DNA of 7,397 nt from an uncultured Actinomyces sp. (lineage in GTDB: Bacteria; Actinomycetota; Actinomycetes; Actinomycetales; Actinomycetaceae): the NCBI GenBank assembly GCA_915069725.1, contig CAJZFF010000080.1, positions 1 through 7,397 of the forward strand. Reading direction: 5' to 3'. The notes below the pieces were generated by a model. It worked only from the letters and a program-made list of their open reading frames with translations. It had not been told where the DNA came from and did no database searches. This document shows positions 1-5,535 of this stretch, in pieces (positions within the stretch are counted from its first letter, which is position 1; every line of letters begins with the position of its first letter). The position numbers were made by a program, and so were the translations under genes.

Positions 1-1506
1 CTCAGCGATGGAGGAGGCGATGCCGGTGCCGCGGGTCTCGGTGAGGAACTGGGTGCGGAAGCCGATGAGGCCGCGGGCCGGCACGAGGAACTCCATGCGG
101 ATCCAGCCGGTGCCGTGGTTGGTCATGGTCTCCATCTGGCCCTTGCGGGCGGCCATGAGCTGGGTGACGGCGCCCAGGTACTCCTCGGGAACGTCGATGG
201 TCATACGCTCGATGGGCTCGTGGCGCTTGCCGTCGATGGTGCGGGTGACGACCTGCGGCTTGCCGACGGTCAGCTCGAAGCCCTCGCGGCGCATCTGCTC
301 CACGAGGATCGCCAGCGCCAGCTCCCCGCGCCCCTGGACCTCCCAGGCGTCGGGCCGGGTGGTGGGCAGGACCCGCAGGGACACGTTGCCGATGAGCTCG
401 CGATCCAGGCGGTCCTTGACCTGGCGGGCGGTGACCTTGGCGCCCTTGGTGCGCCCGGCCATCGGGGAGGTGTTGATGCCGATGGTCATGGCGATGGCCG
501 GGTCGTCCACGGTGATGAGCGGGAGGGGGCGGGGGTCCTCGGGGTCCACGAGGGACTCGCCGATGGTGATGTCCTCGATCCCGGCGACGGCGACGATGTC
601 ACCGGCGTGCGCCTCCTCAGCGGGCTTGCGGTCCAGGCCCTCGGTGACGAGGAGCTCGGAGACGCGGGCGGAGGACAGGGAGCCGTCGTGGCGGGCCCAG
701 GCCACCGTCTGCCCCTTGCGCAGGGTGCCGTTGTGGATGCGCAGCAGCGCCAAGCGACCCAGGAAGGGGGAGGCGTCCAGGTTGGTGACGTGGGCCTGCA
801 GGGGGGCGCCCTCCTCGTAGGAGGGGCCGGGGATCCGCTCGATGATGGTGCGGAAGAGCGGCTCGAGGTTCTCACTGGCCGGCAGCTCGCCGTCGGCCGG
901 GGCCTCGGTGTCGGCGCGGCGGGCCTTGGCGGAGGCGTAGATGACGGGCACGTCCAGGACTGCGTCGAGGTCGATGTCGGGGTGCTCGTCGGCCAGGTCG
1001 CTGGCCAGGGACAGCAGCAGGTCGGTGGACTCGGCGACGACCTCGTCGAGCCGGGAGTCGGGGCGGTCCACCTTGTTGACCACGAGGATGACCGGCAGGT
1101 TCGCGGCCAGGGCCTTGCGCAGCACGAAGCGGGTCTGGGGTAGGGGCCCCTCTGAGGCGTCGACGAGGAGGACGACGCCGTCGACCATGGACAGCCCGCG
1201 CTCGACCTCACCGCCGAAGTCGGCGTGACCGGGGGTGTCGATGACGTTGATGACGATGCCCTCGGGGCAGCCGGCGGCCGCGGCCGAGGGACCCGAGTAG
1301 TGGACCGCCGTGTTCTTGGCGAGGATCGTGATGCCCTTCTCGCGCTCCAGCTCGCCGGAGTCCATGACGCGCTCGCCGGTGGTCTCCTCGGTGGCCCGGG
1401 CCCCGAAGGCCCCCGCCTCCCAGAGCATGGCGTCGACAAGAGTGGTCTTGCCGTGGTCGACGTGGGCGACAATGGCGACGTTGCGCAGATCCTGGCGCAC
1501 GCTCAT
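1..1506 (-). CDS. typA: TypA/BipA ribosome-associated translational GTPase, 3' end outside the window
   Basis: Translating the minus strand from the ATG at 1504-1506 gives 502 codons with no stop before the window edge. TypA/BipA is a cytoplasmic elongation-factor-like GTPase that binds the 70S ribosome and supports ribosome assembly and stress or cold growth (family knowledge). The GTPase motifs are all visible: P-loop AHVDHGKTT at residues 14-22, switch I EREKGIT at 54-60, [12 protein letters not shown] at 90-101 with the catalytic-type His94, NKVD at 144-147 and SAK at 192-194. The beta-barrel domain follows at about 235-330, then the EF-G III-like domain from about 333, and the TypA-typical stretch [20 protein letters not shown] at 476-495. 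Family members are about 610-640 residues, so roughly 110-135 C-terminal residues are missing. A short extra loop (about residues 71-83) sits in the G domain. The start is supported by the motif distance and a purine-rich site at 1515-1522. LepA and EF-G are excluded by the TypA signature. Confidence 0.97.
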   Translation of the reverse strand, partial: MSVRQDLRNVAIVAHVDHGKTTLVDAMLWEAGAFGARATEETTGERVMDSGELEREKGITILAKNTAVHYSGPSAAAAGCPEGIVINVIDTPGHADFGGEVERGLSMVDGVVLLVDASEGPLPQTRFVLRKALAANLPVILVVNKVDRPDSRLDEVVAESTDLLLSLASDLADEHPDIDLDAVLDVPVIYASAKARRADTEAPADGELPASENLEPLFRTIIERIPGPSYEEGAPLQAHVTNLDASPFLGRLALLRIHNGTLRKGQTVAWARHDGSLSSARVSELLVTEGLDRKPAEEAHAGDIVAVAGIEDITIGESLVDPEDPRPLPLITVDDPAIAMTIGINTSPMAGRTKGAKVTARQVKDRLDRELIGNVSLRVLPTTRPDAWEVQGRGELALAILVEQMRREGFELTVGKPQVVTRTIDGKRHEPIERMTIDVPEEYLGAVTQLMAARKGQMETMTNHGTGWIRMEFLVPARGLIGFRTQFLTETRGTGIASSIAE

Positions 1507-1514
1507 AGGGGGCA

Positions 1515-1522
1515 CTTCTTCC
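1515..1522 (-). promoter_or_regulatory. Ribosome binding site of typA
   Basis: The minus strand reads GGAAGAAG, 8 bases before the typA ATG. It is a moderate rather than perfect Shine-Dalgarno sequence. It supports the ATG at 1504-1506 over an in-frame GTG at 1513-1515, which would overlap the site. Confidence 0.5.
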
Positions 1523-1541
1523 GGTGGGAGGACGCCGCGGG

Positions 1542-1562
1542 TCAGGCACCGCTCAGGCACCG
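1542..1562. repeat. Direct repeat pair TCAGGCACCG, 11-bp spacing
   Basis: TCAGGCACCG occurs at 1542-1551 and again at 1553-1562. The copies are offset by 11 bases, about one helical turn. A third perfect copy lies at 1661-1670. On the minus strand the unit reads CGGTGCCTGA. The pair falls in the presumed untranslated leader of typA or just downstream of its promoter, where a protein or RNA-structure role is possible but unproven. Confidence 0.55.
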
Positions 1563-1585
1563 ACCACAGGGCACGAAACAGGGAA

Positions 1586-1591
1586 AGACTA
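1586..1591 (-). promoter_or_regulatory. Possible -10 element for typA
   Basis: The minus strand reads TAGTCT, which fits the loose actinobacterial -10 pattern TAnnnT. It is about 80 bases upstream of the typA start codon. No good -35 is seen; the nearest candidates (GGCAGG or TGGCAG at 17-18 bases spacing) are poor. The palindrome GGTCGCGACC at 1601-1610 lies between the -10 and the -35 position and could be an operator. This is a weak prediction. Confidence 0.25.
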
Positions 1592-1617
1592 GAGGACGCC
1601 GGTCGCGACCTGCCATG

Positions 1618-1635
1618 GCCGGGCCAACACCCGGC
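1618..1635. repeat. Inverted repeat GCCGGG-6-CCCGGC downstream of the MFS gene
   Basis: This is a perfect 6-bp GC stem with a 6-base loop, about 80 bases past the MFS stop codon. It could be part of the MFS transcript end. No T run follows on the minus strand, so it does not qualify as a standard intrinsic terminator. In GC-rich DNA a stem this short can also arise by chance. Confidence 0.3.
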
Positions 1636-1660
1636 ATGTGCCGCCCCTCACCTCGACCAT

Positions 1661-1670
1661 TCAGGCACCG
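1661..1670. repeat. Third copy of the TCAGGCACCG repeat
   Basis: This is a perfect 10-base match to the pair at 1542-1562, placed about 100 bases further from typA. An 8-base core, CAGGCACC, also occurs at 1769-1776 inside the 3' end of the MFS gene. There it is explained by coding sequence and may be chance. Confidence 0.5.
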
Positions 1671-1714
1671 GCAGCATCAACCGCCTTGCGGAACTGCGAG
1701 CCACCTGCTGCCGA

Positions 1715-2917
1715 TCACTCCGCAGCCGATTCGACGTCCTCCACCTCCGTAGAAACGGCATACGCCCACAGGCACCCGAGCAGCACCACGACGCATACCC
1801 CAGCGGTCATCAGTACACCCGCATCCTGCCCCAGCCACACCGCAAGGGCAGGAACAGCCACATAGCCAAGCGGCGCGACGCCATCCCCGGCGAGGTAGTC
1901 CAACGCGAACACAGAAGGCAGTGCGTCACGCTCGACTCGAGACTGAAGAAACGTCTCCCAAGCCACACTCGTCGACGCAATCACGACACTTGATGCAAAG
2001 AGGGACACCGCGACCAGCCAAAGAGGCGCACCGAGCACCACACTGACCGGAACCGGAACGAAGCTGAGAAGCGCAACCAGGCACAGCGCTGGGCGCGACA
2101 AGCGGGATGGCAGACGAACCAAGGACCCCACGATTCCACCGACCGCAAACAAGGACTCGCTGACACCGATGAACCATAACGCCTGATACTCATCGCGCAG
2201 CACGACGGGGAATAGCGTGATGTAACTTCCCCACACAGTAAAGTGCCACACCCCGGAGGCGACCAGTACAACGAGAACACCTCGGGAACGTGCAGCGGCC
2301 TGCAGTCCCCGCTTCAGCGCGGCCACGCGATCCGCACCACCCGTTCTGCGCCCCTTCGGCAGGCGGCTCTGGGAGAGCAGGCACACGAGCATCAGTAGGG
2401 AGACCAGCCACCAAGCATCTGAAACACCTCGCCATGACTGCACCAGCGCAATAGCTCCAGGGCCGGCGACCGCGCACAGGCCGGCGACGACTGCCCTGGC
2501 AGAATTCATCCGATCCAGCAGATCCGGCCGCACGAGGTCAGCGACATAGGACCCCATCGTTGGATACATGATCGATGCGACAAATTCCAAGGTGAATGAC
2601 ACAGTGACGTACACGCCGAGGCCAACCGAGCCGGTATGACTGAGCATCGCGATCCCGCTACAGATGACGATCCATGCAGCTGCCGCACCGCCGAACATGG
2701 TCTTGGGGCTGACGTGGACCAGCATCTGCGGAGCCAGCAACGCACCCAGGATGCCCGGCAGCGCCCCCACGCCGAGAACCAGCCCGACACCGGAGGCGCT
2801 GTAACCCTCCGATGCGACAGCTATCGCCAGCAGTACTGGAACTGCCGAGTTCGCCAGAACATACAGGCCTCGCGACACAAGAAACTCAACGACGTAGTCC
2901 TCCGCCATCAGCTTCAT
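1715..2917 (-). CDS. MFS (major facilitator superfamily) transporter, probable drug or small-molecule exporter
   Basis: This 400-residue polytopic membrane protein has about twelve hydrophobic segments (roughly 11-33, 42-66, 72-93, 98-118, 142-160, 166-184, 213-238, 246-266, 276-297, 300-325, 338-362 and 367-388). A basic cytoplasmic loop around 185-212 joins the two halves. The N-terminal pattern ([20 protein letters not shown]) and the late segment [21 protein letters not shown] resemble actinobacterial MFS exporters of the macrolide-efflux-like group. Substrate and direction cannot be read from the sequence. The motif A loop after segment 2 is degenerate ([11 protein letters not shown]), lacking the usual Asp-Arg and Gly-Arg-Arg. 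The length is normal for the family and the frame is intact. The ATG is backed by a strong GGGAGGGG site. Composition is distinctly lower in GC than its neighbours, and codons such as TTT, CTT, TAT, ATA and GTA appear within the first 34 codons, suggesting lateral transfer. Confidence 0.93.
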   Translation of the reverse strand: MKLMAEDYVVEFLVSRGLYVLANSAVPVLLAIAVASEGYSASGVGLVLGVGALPGILGALLAPQMLVHVSPKTMFGGAAAAWIVICSGIAMLSHTGSVGLGVYVTVSFTLEFVASIMYPTMGSYVADLVRPDLLDRMNSARAVVAGLCAVAGPGAIALVQSWRGVSDAWWLVSLLMLVCLLSQSRLPKGRRTGGADRVAALKRGLQAAARSRGVLVVLVASGVWHFTVWGSYITLFPVVLRDEYQALWFIGVSESLFAVGGIVGSLVRLPSRLSRPALCLVALLSFVPVPVSVVLGAPLWLVAVSLFASSVVIASTSVAWETFLQSRVERDALPSVFALDYLAGDGVAPLGYVAVPALAVWLGQDAGVLMTAGVCVVVLLGCLWAYAVSTEVEDVESAAE

Positions 2918-2992
2918 TCGACTACCCCTCCCGCTGTAATCCCCGTGCGTGTCCGTCCGTCCCGCCGTCCATCAGAGCAGTGGTAGGTCACT
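2918..2992. other. Short gap between the PH-like gene and the MFS gene
   Basis: This 75-base gap contains the MFS ribosome binding site and a GTCC-rich stretch (about 2951-2970) with a short tetranucleotide repetition. I see no convincing -35/-10 pair and no terminator hairpin with a T run. The MFS gene could therefore be read through from upstream or have its own weak promoter. The sequence does not decide. Confidence 0.5.
2925..2932 (-). promoter_or_regulatory. Strong ribosome binding site of the MFS gene
   Basis: The minus strand reads GGGAGGGG, with GGAGG nine bases before the ATG at 2915-2917. This is the strongest Shine-Dalgarno sequence in the window. It fixes the start at the first Met rather than Met4. 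Confidence 0.75.
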
Positions 2993-3757
2993 TCACAGCA
3001 GCACGGTCACGGCCGCGAGCGCGACGGCGAGCAGTACTGCGGCGACGACGACCGGACGGTTGAGGCTGCTGGTCACGCCGGTCGCCGTGCCTGGTGCCGT
3101 CTCGTCGGCGGCCTGACCGGCACGACTGCGCACCTGCTCGGCGTAGGCCTCAATGAGCGCCCCGGCGTCACCGGTGTCGAGGTTGGTGCGGTGAGTCCCC
3201 TCCCCCACCAGGTAGTCCGGGCGCACCGCCGGGGCCGGCTCGGTGTCCCGCAGGCCGTCGCGCCGCTCCTGCTGCTCGCGCAGCTCCTGGCGGCGCCGGA
3301 AGGACTCGGCCATACCGCCGCGGCGGGGAGCGGCCGAGGCCCGCACCTCGACGTCGTCACGGGTGACGACCGACAGCCCCCAACGGGTGCGGCACATCTC
3401 GACCTCGTCCCAGCCCAGCACGTGAGTGCGCCAGGCGTTGCGGATGGTGAGGGCCCGCGGGGCCAGGGTGATCTGCGGGGCCCACCACAGCAGCCAGGTG
3501 AGAAAGGTGAGCAGCCCCGCCCAGGCCAGGGTGCGCAGCCCGTGGGCGGCGCCGTCGGCCAGGCCGATCGTCAGGGACATCCCCGCCGCGGCCAGGCCGA
3601 TGAGGACGGTGCCCAGGCGGGCCGGCAGGGAGCGGATGACGACGGTCGGCATGACCGGGGGCACAGTGGTGGTCACGGTGGTGGGCACGTCTTCTTGCAC
3701 GGGCGCATCATGCCGCACCGACTCGCGTCCGTCGTCATCCGCTCCGGCTGAGGGCAC
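2993..3757 (-). CDS. Membrane protein with bacterial PH-like domain, function unknown
   Basis: From the GTG at 3757 the protein has 254 residues. A polar N-terminus (1-40) is followed by two hydrophobic segments at about 46-66 and 75-95. Next comes a short beta-rich stretch (about 96-145: ITLAPRALTIRNAWRTHVLGWDEVEM) that resembles the PH-like domain found after paired membrane segments in actinobacterial proteins. A strongly charged, probably helical stretch (about 150-170, FRRRQELREQQERRDGLR) and a polar linker follow. The last 20 residues (about 234-254) form a third hydrophobic segment that reaches the C-terminus, like a tail anchor. Four bases separate the putative start from the stop of the peptide-binding protein gene, so translation is probably coupled. 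The start is uncertain: GTG codons at residues 14 and 20 and an ATG at residue 36 are alternatives, and no clear ribosome binding site is visible. I do not know its function; the domain assignment is by resemblance only. Confidence 0.85.
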   Translation of the reverse strand: MPSAGADDDGRESVRHDAPVQEDVPTTVTTTVPPVMPTVVIRSLPARLGTVLIGLAAAGMSLTIGLADGAAHGLRTLAWAGLLTFLTWLLWWAPQITLAPRALTIRNAWRTHVLGWDEVEMCRTRWGLSVVTRDDVEVRASAAPRRGGMAESFRRRQELREQQERRDGLRDTEPAPAVRPDYLVGEGTHRTNLDTGDAGALIEAYAEQVRSRAGQAADETAPGTATGVTSSLNRPVVVAAVLLAVALAAVTVLL

Positions 3758-3766
3758 CGGCTCAGC
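3747..3766 (-). promoter_or_regulatory. Stem-loop over the stop/start junction of the binding-protein and PH-like genes
   Basis: GCTGAG (3747-3752) and CTCAGC (3761-3766) form a perfect 6-bp stem around an 8-base loop. On the minus strand the binding-protein TGA (3764-3762) lies in the stem. The putative GTG start of the next gene (3757-3755) lies in the loop. This suits translational coupling, with the terminating ribosome opening the structure. No T run follows, so a terminator is unlikely. Function is inferred. Confidence 0.4.
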
Positions 3767-5429
3767 TCTTGACGTAGCCGATGCTCTCGGGCCGGAAGGA
3801 GGCCAGCCCCTGGGCGCCGAAGTTGCGCAGCGTCTTGGGCACGGCGGTCAGCTGCATGCGCTGGTAGATCGGGATGTTGAAGACGTTCTCCCACAGAATC
3901 TTGTCGAGATCGTTGGCGAGCTTGTTGCGCTCGGCGCCATCGGGGGTCGAGCCGATCTTGGCGACGTACTCGTCGACCTCGGGGACGGACAGTCCGGTGT
4001 AGTTCGACTGGCTGGTCGAGGCGTAGTACTGGCCCACGTTGGCCAGGGGGTACTGGGTGTTCTCGGTGGTGAAGGCCGTCAGCGCGTAGTTCTTCTTGTT
4101 GAGGTACTCCGGGAAGTACTTGTCGATCTCGACCGTGGAGACACTGAGCTTGATGCCGATCTCGCCCAGCTGCTTTTGAAGGAGGTTGGCCTCGTTGGTG
4201 GCCACCGGGGCGTTGGAGGGGATGGTCATCACCAGCTCGAGCTTCGTGCCGTCCTTGGCGCGCACGCCGTCGGATCCGGCCACCCAGCCGGCGCCGTCGA
4301 GCAGCTTCTTGGCGGCCTCGACGTCGTGTCCCCAGCTGGTGGAGTTGTCCTGGTAGCCCTCCTGGACGGGCAGGAAGAAGCGGTTGCCCATGAGGGTCTT
4401 CTTGGCGTCCACGGGCAGGCCCGCCAGGTCGGAGGCCGCAATGGCCTCGCGGTCGCAGGCCCGGGTGATGGCCTGGCGCACGGCCTTGTCCGCCAGGGGC
4501 CCGGAGGAGGCGTTGAACATGATGTGGCGCCACTGCAGGCCGGTGTTCTGGCGGACCTCGGCGTCGTCACGGCCGCTGGCCTGCTGGTAGACGTCGGCGG
4601 AGAAGATGTAGTCCAGGACGTCGATCTCCTTGTTGGCGAAGGCCTGTCCCATGGCCGAGTCGTCCAGGACGTGCAGGGTGACGGTCTCGAGCTTGGGGGT
4701 GGCGCCCCACCACTTGTCGTTGCGCTCCAGGGTGATGACCTGCTTGGACTCGTCGTAGCTCTTGATCTTGAAGGGGCCGGCGAAGTAGTCGTTGTTGAAC
4801 TTGGTGGCGCCGGCCATCGACTCGTTGAAGGTCTTGGCGTCGGCCATGAGCTCCCTGGGGGTGATGCCGGCCAGGGCATTGGACCAGTCGGGGTAGATCG
4901 AGTTGAAGGTGACCTTGGCGGTCTGCTTGTCCACGATCTCGACCTTCTCGACCTTGTCGATTCCCTCGACGGAGGCCCAGGAGTAGCTGGAGTCCTTGAC
5001 GTGGTCGAAGAACACCTTGATGTCCTCGGAGTCCCACTTGCGTCCGTTGCCCCAGGTGGCCTTCTCGTTGACGGCCACGGTGACCACGGTCTTGCCACTG
5101 ACCTCCGCTGCCTCGAGCTTGGTGAGGAAGTCGGGGTTCGGCGTCGCCTTGCCGTCCTCGGCCCAGTCAACGACGTAGGGGGCGACGAACTTCATGACCA
5201 GGCGCACGTCGACGACGTTGCCGTCCACGGTCGCGGCGTTCCAGTTCGCCGGCGCCGTGGCGATGCCGAAGCGCAGCGTGCCCCCGTCCTGGAGCTCGTC
5301 GGGGGCGGCGGTGGGCACGCCGGCGGTGGAGCCCGAGGAGCCGGAGCCGTTCTTGGCGCAGGCCGCCAAGGCGGTCAGGACGGCCGCGGAGGCCGTCGTG
5401 GCGAGGAACATGCGACGGTTGAGCTTCAT
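3762..5429 (-). CDS. Peptide-type ABC transporter solute-binding lipoprotein (SBP family 5)
   Basis: This 555-residue extracytoplasmic lipoprotein should capture peptides or a similar ligand and deliver it to a membrane transporter. The N-terminus is a lipoprotein signal: NRRMFL (residues 4-9) matches the Tat pattern RRxFL, a hydrophobic stretch follows, and the lipobox LAAC ends at Cys24. A Gly/Ser-rich tether (26-36) leads into the family 5 binding fold. Recognisable pieces are GGTLRFGIATAP (49-60), ATWGNGRKWDSEDIKVFFDHV-like sequence (124-144), MFNASSGPLADKAVRQAI (304-321), and the C-terminal region ending in NIPIYQRMQLTAVP (518-531). Length is normal and the frame intact. Ligand is unknown: family members bind oligopeptides, dipeptides, nickel, heme or sugars. 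The ATG follows a GGAGA site. The gene lies downstream of the ATPase gene, and the PH-like gene starts four bases after it. Confidence 0.95.
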   Translation of the reverse strand: MKLNRRMFLATTASAAVLTALAACAKNGSGSSGSTAGVPTAAPDELQDGGTLRFGIATAPANWNAATVDGNVVDVRLVMKFVAPYVVDWAEDGKATPNPDFLTKLEAAEVSGKTVVTVAVNEKATWGNGRKWDSEDIKVFFDHVKDSSYSWASVEGIDKVEKVEIVDKQTAKVTFNSIYPDWSNALAGITPRELMADAKTFNESMAGATKFNNDYFAGPFKIKSYDESKQVITLERNDKWWGATPKLETVTLHVLDDSAMGQAFANKEIDVLDYIFSADVYQQASGRDDAEVRQNTGLQWRHIMFNASSGPLADKAVRQAITRACDREAIAASDLAGLPVDAKKTLMGNRFFLPVQEGYQDNSTSWGHDVEAAKKLLDGAGWVAGSDGVRAKDGTKLELVMTIPSNAPVATNEANLLQKQLGEIGIKLSVSTVEIDKYFPEYLNKKNYALTAFTTENTQYPLANVGQYYASTSQSNYTGLSVPEVDEYVAKIGSTPDGAERNKLANDLDKILWENVFNIPIYQRMQLTAVPKTLRNFGAQGLASFRPESIGYVKS

Positions 5430-5434
5430 GGGAA

Positions 5435-5439
5435 TCTCC
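5435..5439 (-). promoter_or_regulatory. Ribosome binding site of the solute-binding protein gene
   Basis: The minus strand reads GGAGA with only five bases before the ATG at 5427-5429. The spacing is at the short end of normal. It supports this ATG, which also places the RRxFL motif and lipobox at the expected distances. Confidence 0.65.
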
Positions 5440-5450
5440 GTTCACTAAGG

Positions 5451-5466
5451 GCGCCGTCGTCGGCGC
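5451..5466 (-). promoter_or_regulatory. GC-rich hairpin in front of the solute-binding protein gene
   Basis: GCGCCG (5451-5456) and CGGCGC (5461-5466) form a perfect 6-bp stem with a 4-base loop, 21 bases upstream of the start codon and just before the ribosome binding site. No T run follows on the minus strand. A stem here could protect the binding-protein mRNA from degradation after processing, a known way of raising binding-protein levels over ATPase and permease levels. That role is inferred. Confidence 0.4.
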
Positions 5467-5479
5467 GCGGTGGTGGGCA

Positions 5480-5504
5480 GGATCGGTGGACTGGATCGGT
5501 GGAC
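5480..5504. repeat. Tandem 12-bp direct repeat GGATCGGTGGAC upstream of the binding-protein gene
   Basis: GGATCGGTGGAC is at 5480-5491 and 5493-5504, a 13-base period. A weaker match (9 of 12 positions) may lie at 5509-5520. On the minus strand the unit is GTCCACCGATCC. It is entirely non-coding, between the ATPase stop and the binding-protein start, so an operator or other binding site is possible. It could also be a simple slippage duplication. Confidence 0.6.
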
Positions 5505-5535
5505 AGTGCGATGGGAGGACTCGGGGCGAGGGACC

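Larger units (their letters stand above)
1507..1714. other. Intergenic region between the MFS gene and typA
   Basis: This 208-base gap is the longest non-coding stretch in the window. It holds, in typA transcription order, one copy of a 10-bp repeat (1661-1670), a GC-rich inverted repeat (1618-1635), a 10-bp perfect palindrome GGTCGCGACC (1601-1610), a possible -10 element (1586-1591), two further repeat copies (1542-1562) and the typA ribosome binding site. I see no small gene or structured RNA that I recognise. It probably carries the typA promoter, because typA is functionally unrelated to the transporter gene upstream. Confidence 0.7.
5430..5535. other. Gap between the ATPase and binding-protein genes
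   Basis: These 106 bases separate genes that would otherwise form one transport operon. Besides the tandem repeat and hairpin described separately, I see no clear -35/-10 pair on the minus strand and no standard terminator. The length leaves room for a second promoter, for mRNA processing, or for both. It suggests that the binding protein is expressed at a different level from the ATPase. Confidence 0.55.

Noticed and set aside
115..1143. A 342-codon open frame on the plus strand opposite typA
   Set aside because: Its product is a Gly/Asp/Val-rich repetitive sequence that mirrors the typA codons. No domain or ribosome binding site supports it.
486..1472. A long minus-strand frame within typA in a different register
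   Set aside because: Its product is Ser/Pro/Arg/Thr-rich, as expected from a shifted frame of GC-rich DNA. The true typA frame shows all five GTPase motifs across the same bases.
1618..1635. Intrinsic terminator for the MFS gene
   Set aside because: The 6-bp GC stem is there but no T run follows on the minus strand, so it is listed only as an inverted repeat.
3747..3766. Terminator after the binding-protein gene
   Set aside because: The stem overlaps the stop codon and the next start and has no T run, so coupling is a better reading than termination.
5480..5504. Start of a CRISPR array or a mobile-element end
   Set aside because: There are only two copies, with a single base between them. 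There are no spacers, no transposase and no target-site duplication.
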